Positions 8,718 through 18,416 of a stretch of DNA of 39,231 nt are shown piece after piece. The stretch covers positions 1 through 39,231 of IMG/VR virus record IMGVR_UViG_3300028378_000008; one strand, 5' to 3'. Made by a program: the position numbers and the translations under genes. The notes under the pieces were generated by a model that made no database searches, was not told the origin of the DNA, and saw only the letters and a list, made by a program, of their open reading frames with translations. This DNA comes from a virus. Each line of letters starts with the position of its first letter. Position 1 is the first letter of the stretch.

Positions 8718-9515
8718 ATGAAGAATATAAATATAGGTATTGCTAAATCAATAGTTTCGGGTAAATTACGAGACGACTTTATCTCAACTAAGCAAATTAA
8801 TGAGTCAAAAAATATTGCATCTCATTTTTATTTTTTAATTGAAAACTCAGAGGTTTTACGCAATCAATACAATATATATGGTAATTTAGAAAAGAAACAC
8901 ATTGCTAATGATGTTCTGGCTACTAAATATATCGATGATAACATTTCAAATATTTCTAAATATTCGTCAAAGAGTATTCAAGAGGCAAATGAGAAATTAA
9001 AATCATACATTAATGAATCAGACGTTAATAACATTGACAGTGAAAAAGTAGATTTATATGATGCTATTAATAATTTAATTGTAGAATCATCTAAAAAATC
9101 TGAAGGTACTGCCGATGTTGATTTAATCTATGAGTCATATTCTAAGATATTAAATCACTTGAAAAATAATGAAAAACAAGAAGAAGTTTTATCTGAGAGT
9201 ACTAATGATGATAACATAGATATGAGTATGGTGTTAGAATTAGCTATCAATAAATTTAATGATAGGTATTCTAGCTTAAATGAAAATGAATTAAAAATCA
9301 TAAATACATTAGCAGTTGGTTCTACCGATGACAAGAAAGTAATGTTTGAATCATTTAAAAATGAAAATCTAACATTACTTTCTTCGGTTGATAAAAATGG
9401 TATCGAAGATAAAATAAACGAGACCATTGATAAAATTTCTAAAATGCAATATGATAATAAAACATCAACTAAAGATGTTATAAAGCTCTACGATTTAAAG
9501 AACAATTTATCCTAA
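8718..9515 (+). CDS. Probable prohead core protein (gp67/68-like role)
   Basis: The product has 265 residues, is charged and largely helical-looking, and has no recognised domain. It contains six or seven matches to the T4 prohead-protease consensus (I/L)xE followed by a small residue: INE29|S, IQE89|A, INE100|S, IVE123|S, IYE139|S, LSE160|S and the weaker MFE211|S. Regular spacing of such sites is what is expected of core proteins that are shredded during head maturation (T4 gp22, gp67, gp68, internal proteins). The gene sits after the portal, where T4 has genes 67 and 68. It is followed by a hairpin terminator inside the convergent gene. The role is inferred; homology was not tested. Confidence 0.8.
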   Translation: MKNINIGIAKSIVSGKLRDDFISTKQINESKNIASHFYFLIENSEVLRNQYNIYGNLEKKHIANDVLATKYIDDNISNISKYSSKSIQEANEKLKSYINESDVNNIDSEKVDLYDAINNLIVESSKKSEGTADVDLIYESYSKILNHLKNNEKQEEVLSESTNDDNIDMSMVLELAINKFNDRYSSLNENELKIINTLAVGSTDDKKVMFESFKNENLTLLSSVDKNGIEDKINETIDKISKMQYDNKTSTKDVIKLYDLKNNLS

Positions 9516-10379
9516 AAAGGATTTAAAAGAATTAATTTCGAAATCAATATCAAACCCAAAGTATTTTCCTTTGGGTTTTTTATATTTAACCTTTGGTTGT
9601 TTATCATTATTTTCATCACCTAAAACACCAAAAACTCTTTTGACAAATATAATTCCTTCACGGACATAATCATCATTATATTTTCTACCTGCAGTATCCA
9701 ACATTAAACGATAATTAGTTTCTTGCAAAAGAACATCTCTACTATATGCAAATAAAGAATTAGCTCTTAATCCTTCATTTCTTATTAAAACTTCTTTATA
9801 TAAAGCTGCTTGTGCTTTTATCATTAACTCAGGGTTATCAATAATATTCTGATACAATATATCTCTATTATTAATTGCTATCTCTAGACTAGCTTCAGTT
9901 ACACTACGACCACCATAATAATAGCTACTACGTTGATCTGGTTCTATCATGTCAGATGTTATTATGTTTATTTCTGACCTAATTAATCTTTCAGTCTGAA
10001 GAGATTCAAGTGTTGTTGGTTGTGCAACAATATTAGAGAATATTCTTTTTGATTTAAAATTTGCAATACCACAACCACTAGTAAACATATCATAATGCCA
10101 TAAGACATATCCACTATCAACAAATCCAATTGCTGCAAGAGTATTGGCATCAATATCATTATTATTAGCATATTTATTATACCAGAATATAAGTGCATCA
10201 GCCAATTGTTCATTATTATTTATTGGTCTACTATTGTGATCAACAGCATTTGCCGTAAAACCAGTAGGTGTTAAATTACTAAATGGTAAATCATATTTAT
10301 ATCTACCCTTTATTTTATCATCACCCGTTCCACAAACTGATTTTATAAAATCTTCTCCTTTTTTTGTTAACTTTCGCAT
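9507..10379 (-). CDS. Virion-associated protein, possibly lysozyme-like
   Basis: The product has 290 residues. The stretch around 76-108 (IDANTLAAIGFVDSGY, then SGCGIANF) resembles the helix-Glu-Ser-Gly region plus Gly-rich strand of transglycosylase/lysozyme-like folds. If that comparison is right, Asp88 replaces the usual catalytic Glu, so activity is uncertain. The gene overlaps the preceding large baseplate gene by 13 bp and is the last in that late transcript, so it is probably a tail or baseplate component. Its 3' end overlaps the convergent plus-strand gene by 9 bp and carries that gene's terminator. It has no signal peptide. The similarity is weak and by eye only. Confidence 0.75.
   Translation of the reverse strand: MRKLTKKGEDFIKSVCGTGDDKIKGRYKYDLPFSNLTPTGFTANAVDHNSRPINNNEQLADALIFWYNKYANNNDIDANTLAAIGFVDSGYVLWHYDMFTSGCGIANFKSKRIFSNIVAQPTTLESLQTERLIRSEINIITSDMIEPDQRSSYYYGGRSVTEASLEIAINNRDILYQNIIDNPELMIKAQAALYKEVLIRNEGLRANSLFAYSRDVLLQETNYRLMLDTAGRKYNDDYVREGIIFVKRVFGVLGDENNDKQPKVKYKKPKGKYFGFDIDFEINSFKSFLG
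9552..9581 (+). terminator. Rho-independent terminator inside convergent gene
   Basis: A 10-bp perfect stem (AAACCCAAAG / CTTTGGGTTT) with a 7-base loop is followed by a T run. It ends transcription from the plus strand after the gene ending at 9515. It lies within the coding 3' end of the opposing minus-strand gene, where it encodes part of a Lys/Gly/Phe-rich tail. Confidence 0.75.
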
Positions 10380-13300
10380 TTGTAACTTAAATTTTTAATT
10401 TGATCACTATTAACTTCATCATCAAAGATGATATAACGACCAATTCTTTCTCCATTTTTAAACTTTAATATTAAATCGTCAATAGTTCCAACAATATCAT
10501 ATCTTGGTCTATTAGATTCACCACCACAATAAATATTCTCTTTACTAAAATCATTCTGACTATAACCATAACCTAATGTAAACTCAAAGTGTACTGGATC
10601 ATCATTTTTAAATCTACCACCCCATCTAAAACCGTTTTCTTCAGCAATCTGTGCTATTGATTTTTGTGCAGCTATATTTGATCCAAATACATTAGGTGGA
10701 TTTCCTTGAGGAAAATCCCAATATTTATTCTGATCTTTATTATATATTTCTGCAGTAGGGACTCCATTTTTATCTAATTTTCGCAACGAAACATCCACTG
10801 CTAAACCATACTGATGAAAGCTTCTACCCGGTGTTGCTATTGGATTACCATTAGCATCTTTTTCTGACACATTTAATTGGTCTTGATTACTTCTAAATGC
10901 AGAATTTATTTGTAGTACGTAACCTTCATTCTCCCATGCTTTAAATAGATCAGCAAATCTATTTCTAACTTGTGGGTGTAAACTTCTTATCAATGTATTA
11001 TTTTCCTCAATAACACTTTTATTACCGATTGGTTGGTCAATAGCATTTAAAAATCCACTTGAAACTGCTTCATCATATAAAGGAGATGACTTCACATCTT
11101 CCAATGTAACATTAGCAGATAAATCTTCAGCAGTACCAGACTGAAACCCAACACTAACTGCAAAATCAGTAACAATAGGGTTTGGAAATTTCAATATTTT
11201 AGTACCTTGGAATTCTGTCACCGCATGATTAGGTGTGATAGTATGTTCCACGTCTAGAATAACATAAGCACCTGAATACATCGGTATATTTTCTAACTGA
11301 AAATATTGTGTAGGTTGTATCATCATATTACCAAGCATTTTAACTTTGGCTGAATATGCACGATTTTGATATACACTATATAAGTTCTGACCTTTAGCTA
11401 TTGGACTGGTATTACTTTCATCTCCAGCTATTTTAGATAATATAGCTAATGAATCATTGGTTTCAGTAAATTCTCTACCATCTAATTGAATACTATTAAA
11501 GAACGATTGATTTTGTTCTGCAAAACGAACTCTAAATGCTCTTACTTGAGAGTATGGTTGATCACTACCAACAGTCTCTTGGACTCCTTCATCATCACCA
11601 CAATTACCACTAAAGTCTTGTAGACCACCTTCACTTAAATCTCTAATACCATCATCTTCATATTCACTAGCATCATTATTTAATTGTGATGCAGCACCAC
11701 CAATATACATACAAACAAAAGCTGGATTAGCTTCTTGATCAACACTTTCAGTCACTTTAAATGAATCTTCCCATTTATCATTTTCAAATGACATAAAATT
11801 TTGCAGTGGGAAAAATTCAAATCCATTATGTGACAGTAGTGTTGACATAACACTGAATACGTTAACATCGTAATCATTAACTAAATCTAGTAATGGTTCT
11901 ACATCAATAATACAATCACTACCGATTGGATTCATTGCTCTATCAACAAACATAAACTTATCAATAAGACTATCACCACCATTATTAAGTGGGAATCCTT
12001 TATTTACATCAGCACCTAATCCTGCAATCCATTTATCCGAAATAGATTTAAATGAATAATATAAAGTACCTTTAATATCATTATCACTAATACTTCGCTG
12101 TGCTTGTTTTTCAATATTCTCTACTACATCATCTTGCTTTTCTAATTCATCTGCTAACGTTGCAAATAATTTTCTAAAATATATTTGATTTACGTTAGCT
12201 TTAACACTGTCAGTATTTGTAGTTGTTAAAGGAACAAATCGACTTGTTTCTAATTCATCAAATTGTGGCTCACCTTCGGCATTAAATTCTGGAATAAAGA
12301 ATGAAAATTCACTAGGAACAATAATCTGGTAAGGCTCTAATAATGTTTCCATTACAGTAACTTTTGAACCAGATTTCATTTCACGTACTAATGCACTTTT
12401 ATATTCCGATTGTAATGTATTTAATCTTGCACCATCACCAATATTTTCAATAATATTATTGAATAACGCTGAAAAACTAAAATCACCTGAATCTAGTTCT
12501 TCTTTAAACTCAATAAATTCTGGATCATTATCGGCACTTAACAACATAGTAAGATATGATCTTTCAAATTCGAAATACTCTTGATTTGCAAAATCATTGA
12601 ATATTTTAATTAGTCCATCTTTATCTTGTTCCAATAAAAGTTTATCTAAATAAAATGCATCTAGTTTAAAATTAGCTACGTCCCTTTCACCATTTTCAAG
12701 ACCTAATTGTGCACCTTGTTCATTTTCATTAGGTAGTATGAATTTATTAATTAATCCATCAACATCTTGAATGAAGTTAGTATTACCACTATTATTATAT
12801 GCTATTAATCCACCCATATATATTAGAGTGAAATATGGTACTTCATTGACAGAAGGAAATAAAAATCCACTATTAACTTGACCCTTTTCTCCTTTATCTA
12901 AACTAAATTGATGATAAAAACTTCTACTTTTAAAGAAGTTACTCCCTAACAATAATGATTTTGCTTGTCTTAAAGATGTTTCATCACCGAGTGCTTGATA
13001 ACTATCACCAGTAAATAATTCAATTAGTTCAAGTGCTGTTCTATTATCAGCTAATATATCACCTAAGACATCAGAAAGTGAATTTTCATATTTATATACG
13101 TATATATTCTCACGATCTTCAAAAGATATTGGTATTCTATCATCACTATCACTTATATTTTGACCATCAAAACCATTAATATATTTAGTTGTAAAATCTT
13201 CACCTCTATCAACATCGTTATTATATACAACATTTTCTTCAGTAAACACAACTGGTTCATCTGTTCCTCTTAAATAATTTAATGCATTTCTCAACCAACC

Positions 13301-15805
13301 ATCACTAGCTTTGTTAATGTATTTATCAATTGGGTTATCTGAACTATCGACATTATCATTTCTAAGTACAGCACCACCTCTACGAACAAGAAAACCTTTA
13401 TAGACAGTATTTTCTCCCTCACGATATGTAGATAAATCACGACTCTTATAGAGTCTTTCAATATCTTCACCAGTATAAAGTCTTTCACCTTCATCGGTAA
13501 CCGTAGGGTCTAATTTATTACCAATAGTTAAGTAATTTGAAGTAGTTTCATCGGTTAAGATATTAACATCTCTATATGAGGGTACATTAGGGTTGTCAAA
13601 TCTTTGAGATATTACACCGATAGTGGCTGCTTTCAATCTGATTGCTTCTTCTCTAAGAGCATTTATTGTTTTACGATTAGTTAATGATATTGCAATATTA
13701 TATGCCTCACCTTCAGCATATGCTTCAATTAATTCTTGGTTTTTATATTCTTTGTCTGTTACCCATTTAGTAATTAAACTTCCTTCTTCTTCATAGAATG
13801 ATCTACCGAAAGTATATTGGGATAACACATAATACCTTTCTAAAATTTTATTGAAATACTTATCAATATTTTGATCTATATCACCATTATATTGTAATTC
13901 CATATCTTTATATGGTGATTTTCTTCTACCAAACTGAGCATCTAATAATTCACTGTCAAATGGTGTAATAGGAATCCATTTATTATTTCCTTCACCATCT
14001 TCTTGACTTCTTAAGTCTCTAACTAAAAGTTCTTTTTGTAATCTTATAAATGCAGATATGAAGTTATCGACCAAAGTAATTTCTGGAAATGGTTCACCTC
14101 CGTTTTCTTGAACTTGTTCAGATAAACGTATTGGATATTGTCTTACTTTTCTATTAACGTTACATTTTCCAGTATTACCCGACACGTATAATGGAAATGC
14201 ACTTACTCTTTGTTGTTCAATACCATTACTACCTGAACCAAAGATTTGATTTGCAAATTTTTGATGATGATTTTCAGCATCTACATTTGTTTTTCTTAAA
14301 ATATTAAAGAATGCATCAACGTCATCACATATAATTTTCCAAACATTATATATTGTTGGTTCAAACCCTAGTTCTTCAATAACAGTATTATTAATTTTTG
14401 CAGTTAATAATAACCTAGCATCATTTCTTTTTCTTCTAGCTGTTTCTCTAGCATTATATAGTTTAACATAATATCCAGTAATATCTAACGCCACAAATGA
14501 TCTTTTAGTATATCCACCATTAACATTCTTTCTAAATATATGATCTAAATCACTATCGGCTATTAAATCTTTCGATTCAGTATCATTGATTTTCGCATCA
14601 GTAATTAAGTTACGTCTAAAATTAGTATTTAGTAACGTATTAACATTACTTCTATTTATGGTATTCCCAGTAATTTCTACTGCAAGATATACTTTTTCAT
14701 TGACACCTTGAGTATTTCTATTATTACCATTATTAGGACTTGCTTTTACTTTACTAACAGACCTACCTTCTGTCTTTCTAGCTTGTATTTTTTGATCATA
14801 TTGAGATAGATTAGTGATTCTAACTGCTTGTGGAACATCTTCTCCATCAGGTGCATCATCTGGAGCAATAATAATTAATGCACCACTTTGCTGATTTTCA
14901 TTTTCAAATATATTCTTAAAATTATCTAATAATGAAATATTTGCCTGAATAGCTCTTAATCTTTCTTCGGCATCATCTAATTCCTCTGATTCTTCACTAG
15001 TCTTTTTAATGGTTGTAATATTATCATATAAATTTCTCAGTTTAAGTATAAACTCATGAGTACTTCTAGGTGGTAATTTGACATTTGGTGTTTGTCTCTG
15101 AGTGTCAATAGTGCCATTACCATCACTAAGTTGTTCTTGTGTTTTAGGATCAACAGGTGGTTGTGTTTCTTGTTTTATTAAAGGTAAAATATCAATATAC
15201 TTAAATGGTACATCGGTAAGTGGTGCAAATGTTCTTGCAATAAATTCTGCAGTAATAACAAAATTACCTGTTTCAGCTTGGAACTGTGTACTATGTCTTA
15301 CTAGGTGTAATTGATATGTTAGTGATTTACCATAATATCCTTTTACTGTTAAGTCGAATAATGGAGGTGGAAAATCAAATATTGCTTGATATGGTGAACT
15401 ACTACCTTTATTAAAAAAAGCCAATCCTTTTATATCGGTAAACTCAATAGTTACTTGAGGTATATATGACGAGTTTGTTTTAATACTAATATTTGTTACA
15501 CCGAACCCTTCTAATATTGTTCCACTGTTAGTTTCACTCTCAGTCCACTTAGTTGTGTAGTTACCACTTTCAGTATCATAACCAAGCATGTTAATGTTAG
15601 TGTCACTTACTTGGCTTTCAACCAAACTAGTATCACCTGCTTCAAATTTTATTACGCTTCTTCTTCTTCGTCTAGTTCTAAGACTTACGAATATAAACAT
15701 TTCTTCATAATTGGGTGTACCATTCAAATCTTGAGGTAAATCACTTACAGCATCCATTGGATCGATCAGTAATACATTTCCATTATTAACACTATTAATT
15801 GCCAT
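10367..15805 (-). CDS. Giant baseplate hub-type protein with M15 peptidase domain
   Basis: The 1812-residue protein has no signal peptide. The N-terminal ~200 residues (FPPPLFDLTVKGYYGKSL, then VRHSTQFQAETGNF) resemble baseplate hub-type beta-rich domains of contractile tails; this is my reading, not a search result. The C-terminal part (about 1600-1745) is a D-Ala-D-Ala carboxypeptidase/endopeptidase of family M15. It has the SxHxxGxAxD motif with H1664 and D1671, and a second zinc ligand H1739 in DPVHFEF. It would cut peptidoglycan cross-links during injection. The protein is very long for a T4 hub component, so several hub functions may be fused. A late-type box lies just upstream, and the next gene overlaps by 13 bp and may supply a glycan-cutting partner. 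Confidence 0.85.
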   Translation of the reverse strand: MAINSVNNGNVLLIDPMDAVSDLPQDLNGTPNYEEMFIFVSLRTRRRRRSVIKFEAGDTSLVESQVSDTNINMLGYDTESGNYTTKWTESETNSGTILEGFGVTNISIKTNSSYIPQVTIEFTDIKGLAFFNKGSSSPYQAIFDFPPPLFDLTVKGYYGKSLTYQLHLVRHSTQFQAETGNFVITAEFIARTFAPLTDVPFKYIDILPLIKQETQPPVDPKTQEQLSDGNGTIDTQRQTPNVKLPPRSTHEFILKLRNLYDNITTIKKTSEESEELDDAEERLRAIQANISLLDNFKNIFENENQQSGALIIIAPDDAPDGEDVPQAVRITNLSQYDQKIQARKTEGRSVSKVKASPNNGNNRNTQGVNEKVYLAVEITGNTINRSNVNTLLNTNFRRNLITDAKINDTESKDLIADSDLDHIFRKNVNGGYTKRSFVALDITGYYVKLYNARETARRKRNDARLLLTAKINNTVIEELGFEPTIYNVWKIICDDVDAFFNILRKTNVDAENHHQKFANQIFGSGSNGIEQQRVSAFPLYVSGNTGKCNVNRKVRQYPIRLSEQVQENGGEPFPEITLVDNFISAFIRLQKELLVRDLRSQEDGEGNNKWIPITPFDSELLDAQFGRRKSPYKDMELQYNGDIDQNIDKYFNKILERYYVLSQYTFGRSFYEEEGSLITKWVTDKEYKNQELIEAYAEGEAYNIAISLTNRKTINALREEAIRLKAATIGVISQRFDNPNVPSYRDVNILTDETTSNYLTIGNKLDPTVTDEGERLYTGEDIERLYKSRDLSTYREGENTVYKGFLVRRGGAVLRNDNVDSSDNPIDKYINKASDGWLRNALNYLRGTDEPVVFTEENVVYNNDVDRGEDFTTKYINGFDGQNISDSDDRIPISFEDRENIYVYKYENSLSDVLGDILADNRTALELIELFTGDSYQALGDETSLRQAKSLLLGSNFFKSRSFYHQFSLDKGEKGQVNSGFLFPSVNEVPYFTLIYMGGLIAYNNSGNTNFIQDVDGLINKFILPNENEQGAQLGLENGERDVANFKLDAFYLDKLLLEQDKDGLIKIFNDFANQEYFEFERSYLTMLLSADNDPEFIEFKEELDSGDFSFSALFNNIIENIGDGARLNTLQSEYKSALVREMKSGSKVTVMETLLEPYQIIVPSEFSFFIPEFNAEGEPQFDELETSRFVPLTTTNTDSVKANVNQIYFRKLFATLADELEKQDDVVENIEKQAQRSISDNDIKGTLYYSFKSISDKWIAGLGADVNKGFPLNNGGDSLIDKFMFVDRAMNPIGSDCIIDVEPLLDLVNDYDVNVFSVMSTLLSHNGFEFFPLQNFMSFENDKWEDSFKVTESVDQEANPAFVCMYIGGAASQLNNDASEYEDDGIRDLSEGGLQDFSGNCGDDEGVQETVGSDQPYSQVRAFRVRFAEQNQSFFNSIQLDGREFTETNDSLAILSKIAGDESNTSPIAKGQNLYSVYQNRAYSAKVKMLGNMMIQPTQYFQLENIPMYSGAYVILDVEHTITPNHAVTEFQGTKILKFPNPIVTDFAVSVGFQSGTAEDLSANVTLEDVKSSPLYDEAVSSGFLNAIDQPIGNKSVIEENNTLIRSLHPQVRNRFADLFKAWENEGYVLQINSAFRSNQDQLNVSEKDANGNPIATPGRSFHQYGLAVDVSLRKLDKNGVPTAEIYNKDQNKYWDFPQGNPPNVFGSNIAAQKSIAQIAEENGFRWGGRFKNDDPVHFEFTLGYGYSQNDFSKENIYCGGESNRPRYDIVGTIDDLILKFKNGERIGRYIIFDDEVNSDQIKNLSYKCES

Positions 15806-15818
15806 TTGTAAATTTTCA

Positions 15819-15828
15819 CATAAATACT
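15819..15828 (-). promoter_or_regulatory. Putative late promoter for baseplate operon
   Basis: On the minus strand this reads AGTATTTATG, 13 bp before the ATG at 15805. It differs from the consensus only in the last base. The divergent late box for the protease lies about 145 bp away. Confidence 0.5.
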
Positions 15829-15971
15829 ACATATAATAAAATCAATTTGGATGTTTTGGCATGTTCAAGAACTATTTATATATAAATGATCCAATATTTA
15901 ATGTTATTACACATAGGAGTTGAAGGTTTTAACGGTTATTGAGAGAATTATCAATAAAAAATAAAATTAAA

Positions 15972-15981
15972 GGTATTTATA
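15972..15981 (+). promoter_or_regulatory. Putative late promoter before protease
   Basis: GGTATTTATA lies 12 bp before the protease ATG at 15994. The rest of the 15806-15993 intergenic region is AT-rich, with no other feature I can support. Confidence 0.55.
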
Positions 15982-15993
15982 AAAAAATATAAT

Positions 15994-16701
15994 ATGAGTA
16001 AAATTCTTGAAAGAGGTCAAAGTGGATTTGGGATACTGATTGAAAGTGATGCTGGATATGTGGATACAAATCTAAACCCAACCTTACTTAGAGAAGGTTT
16101 TGAAATAAGACCAGATGAACCAGTACTAATAAATTGTATTCTTCAAAAATGGGGAGTAAAAAATAAGAATGGTAGAATTTATCCTAAAGAAGTTCTTATT
16201 GATCAAATAAGAGAATATCAAAAAAATGTTGATGGTAATTCAGCAGTATCTGAAACAGATCACCCAGATTCTTCGGTAGTATCATTACATAACCTATCAC
16301 ACAATATAAAAAAGATGTGGTGGGGTGCTGGTGAAAATGAAAATGTACTTTATGGTCAACTTGAAATAATTACATCACCAGCATACATGAAACAAGGTAT
16401 TGTCTGCATGGTGGGAGATAAAATAGTTGAATATCTAAAACGTGGTATTAAACTAGGAATTTCTTCTCGTGGTGTTGGGTCATTAAAAGAAGTAAATGGT
16501 GAGAATATTGTTCAAGACGATTTTGAATTAATTTGTTTTGACTTAGTTGCTTCACCAAGTACACCGGGTGCATACTTATTTCCAGATATGAATCAGATGG
16601 AGATTGGTGCTAGTATGGAGGAAAATATAACACCTAAAGGAACTAATTTAAACGAAAATACAGAAAAAATAACTACAGCAATAAATAAATTTCTACTATA
16701 A
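15994..16701 (+). CDS. 21: Prohead core protease (gp21-like)
   Basis: This serine protease of the herpes-assemblin-like fold matures the prohead by cutting scaffold, core and capsid proteins. It has 235 residues, close to T4 gp21 (212). Visible motifs are NKNGRIYP (57-64), the catalytic-His region SETDHPDSS with H90, and the catalytic-Ser region LGISSRGVGS with S157/S158. FDLVASPSTPGA (182-193) follows and is typical of the family. It carries its own candidate processing site, LIE17|S, near the N-terminus, which would fit self-activation. It lies directly upstream of the scaffold and capsid genes, as in T4. Confidence 0.93.
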   Translation: MSKILERGQSGFGILIESDAGYVDTNLNPTLLREGFEIRPDEPVLINCILQKWGVKNKNGRIYPKEVLIDQIREYQKNVDGNSAVSETDHPDSSVVSLHNLSHNIKKMWWGAGENENVLYGQLEIITSPAYMKQGIVCMVGDKIVEYLKRGIKLGISSRGVGSLKEVNGENIVQDDFELICFDLVASPSTPGAYLFPDMNQMEIGASMEENITPKGTNLNENTEKITTAINKFLL

Positions 16702-16713
16702 ATTAAGAAAAAT

Positions 16714-16738
16714 GGTACAAAAATAGAAAAAATGTACC
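16714..16738 (+). repeat. Short inverted repeat between protease and scaffold
   Basis: GGTACA and TGTACC are separated by 13 A-rich bases. The stem is only 6 bp and is followed by A rather than T residues, so it is not a convincing terminator for the protease gene. It could be an operator or an RNA processing hairpin; I cannot tell. Confidence 0.35.
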
Positions 16739-16797
16739 AAAAAATCAAATTTTTAAAGCATGAATTTATAAAAATTTGTACTTTTTAATTTTTGGAA

Positions 16798-16807
16798 TGT
16801 ATTTATA
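16798..16807 (+). promoter_or_regulatory. Putative late promoter before scaffold
   Basis: TGTATTTATA lies 25 bp before the scaffold ATG at 16833. It differs from the consensus only at the first base. Confidence 0.5.
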
Positions 16808-16832
16808 AACAAATTATAGAATTTAATTAGCT

Positions 16833-18389
16833 ATGGCAAAAGAAAATACGAAATCAGTTTTAGAAGAAGCAGTACTTGAAATGCAATCCATTTTAGAGGC
16901 TGCAGATAAAAATGCTAAGAATAAAATAGCTAAAGAACTTCCAGAGAAGTTTGAAAAACTTCTTAGTGAAGAAATAAATAAATTAAAAAATAAAGAATCA
17001 GTAAACGAGTCTGCTAAAGACGAAAAAGATAAAGAGCCTCATGACGAAGGTAAGAAAGAAGACACTGATGATAAGGAAGAATCTCAAAAAGATGAGATGA
17101 ATGAAATGGACATGAGAGAAATGTCTATTGAGGAAGTTGAGGAAGCTTACGAAGATGCAACTGACGAAGACTTGTTTGAGACAATTGATGTTGATGACAT
17201 TGCTGCCGAAATCGATGAAATGGAAAATGTACAGCATGAAGTTGAGCAAATGCAAACTGAAGAAGAAAATCCTAGCGATCCTTACGCAAAACTAAAACAC
17301 CTTTACGAAATGATGTCCGAAATGATTAATGAAATGGATGAAGCAAAAATGCACGAAGAACTTCACGAGAAGTTTGACTCTCACATGAAAGAAATGTATG
17401 GCGAAAGTTATAATGAAAACATGGGAGAAGAAAAATGTAATGAGCTTTATGAAATGTATAAAGAATCATATAAAGGCAAAATGGATGAAGGTAAAGTAAA
17501 TGAATTGGAAGAAATGAACAATAAATCAGAAAAAATGCATGAAGGGGTTGACCCATCAAGCATTGCTGCAGTAGCAGCAGGAATAGCAGGTATATTCGGT
17601 GCTGGTGTTGGTATAGATCAATTAATGCAATATCTAGAAAAAAGTTCACCTAAAGCTGCACAGGCATTAAAAAGCCTTGGTAGTGCTGCAAGTCAAAGTG
17701 CCAATAAAGGTGCTGGAACTACAGGTATGGGTAACATGACCGAAGAAGAACATGACGAAGAGCATGGTGAAGAAATGGATGAAAATCAAATTAACACTCA
17801 TGCAGCTCAGAGAAAAGTTCAAGGTGGTAAGAATCCTAATATCGATGTTGCTGGAAAGCACAGAGAAGATAGAATGAGACCAGCTATGAGAGAAGGTGAC
17901 GAGAAAAAACTTAAAGCTTTAATGGCTGAGAACAAGAAATTGTCTAAGCAATTAGTTGAAGTAAAATCTGAAACTTCTGATTTAGAATCTACTAATGAAA
18001 CTTACAAAGGTGTGTTAGCAAAATACAGAAATCAGTTACAGGAAATGGCAGTGCTTAATACAAACATCGCTCACGTAAACAATCTTTTAATTAAGGAAGG
18101 TAATCTTTCAATTGATGAGAAGAAAAACATCGTGAACAAGTTTAAAAGTGTAGAGTCAATCACTGAATCTGAGAATGTATACAAAGGTCTTCTTTCGGAG
18201 ATGGTGAACGTTAAGAAAGAAACATTAGATGAAGGTATTGAAGATGAGAGTATTGAAAGTAAATTCAATGATTCTATTGACCCGTCATCATCGAAAAAAA
18301 TAACCGAACAAGTTGTTGAAAAAACAGCATTGGGTAAAAGTCATTTAGATAAAATAAAATCAATGATGAATTACGCAGTTCAAAAATAA
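16833..18389 (+). CDS. 22: Prohead scaffold protein (gp22-like)
   Basis: This internal scaffold guides capsid assembly and is then degraded by gp21. The 518 residues are highly charged with long Glu/Lys helical stretches suited to coiled coils, and the protein is almost twice as long as T4 gp22 (269). Residues ~60-235 are Glu/Met-rich. About 239-300 is an unusual Ala/Gly-rich hydrophobic block (IAAVAAGIAGIFGAGVG). The C-terminal third is again helical and ends IKSMMNYAVQK. Candidate protease sites include ILE|A near residue 22, ITE|S and LDE|G. Identity rests on composition, these sites and the position between gp21 and gp23, the T4 order. The capsid gene follows after 27 bp. Confidence 0.85.
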   Translation: MAKENTKSVLEEAVLEMQSILEAADKNAKNKIAKELPEKFEKLLSEEINKLKNKESVNESAKDEKDKEPHDEGKKEDTDDKEESQKDEMNEMDMREMSIEEVEEAYEDATDEDLFETIDVDDIAAEIDEMENVQHEVEQMQTEEENPSDPYAKLKHLYEMMSEMINEMDEAKMHEELHEKFDSHMKEMYGESYNENMGEEKCNELYEMYKESYKGKMDEGKVNELEEMNNKSEKMHEGVDPSSIAAVAAGIAGIFGAGVGIDQLMQYLEKSSPKAAQALKSLGSAASQSANKGAGTTGMGNMTEEEHDEEHGEEMDENQINTHAAQRKVQGGKNPNIDVAGKHREDRMRPAMREGDEKKLKALMAENKKLSKQLVEVKSETSDLESTNETYKGVLAKYRNQLQEMAVLNTNIAHVNNLLIKEGNLSIDEKKNIVNKFKSVESITESENVYKGLLSEMVNVKKETLDEGIEDESIESKFNDSIDPSSSKKITEQVVEKTALGKSHLDKIKSMMNYAVQK

Positions 18390-18416
18390 TAAACATTAAA
18401 ATTAAACAAAAAAAAT

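Noticed and set aside
16714-16738. Inverted repeat as a terminator after the protease
   Set aside because: The stem is only 6 bp, the loop is long, and no T tract follows on the plus strand, so it is kept only as a repeat.
17326-17649. Minus-strand open frame of 107 codons within the scaffold gene
   Set aside because: It is a shadow of the Glu/Met/His-rich scaffold codons and its Phe/Leu/His composition is artefactual.
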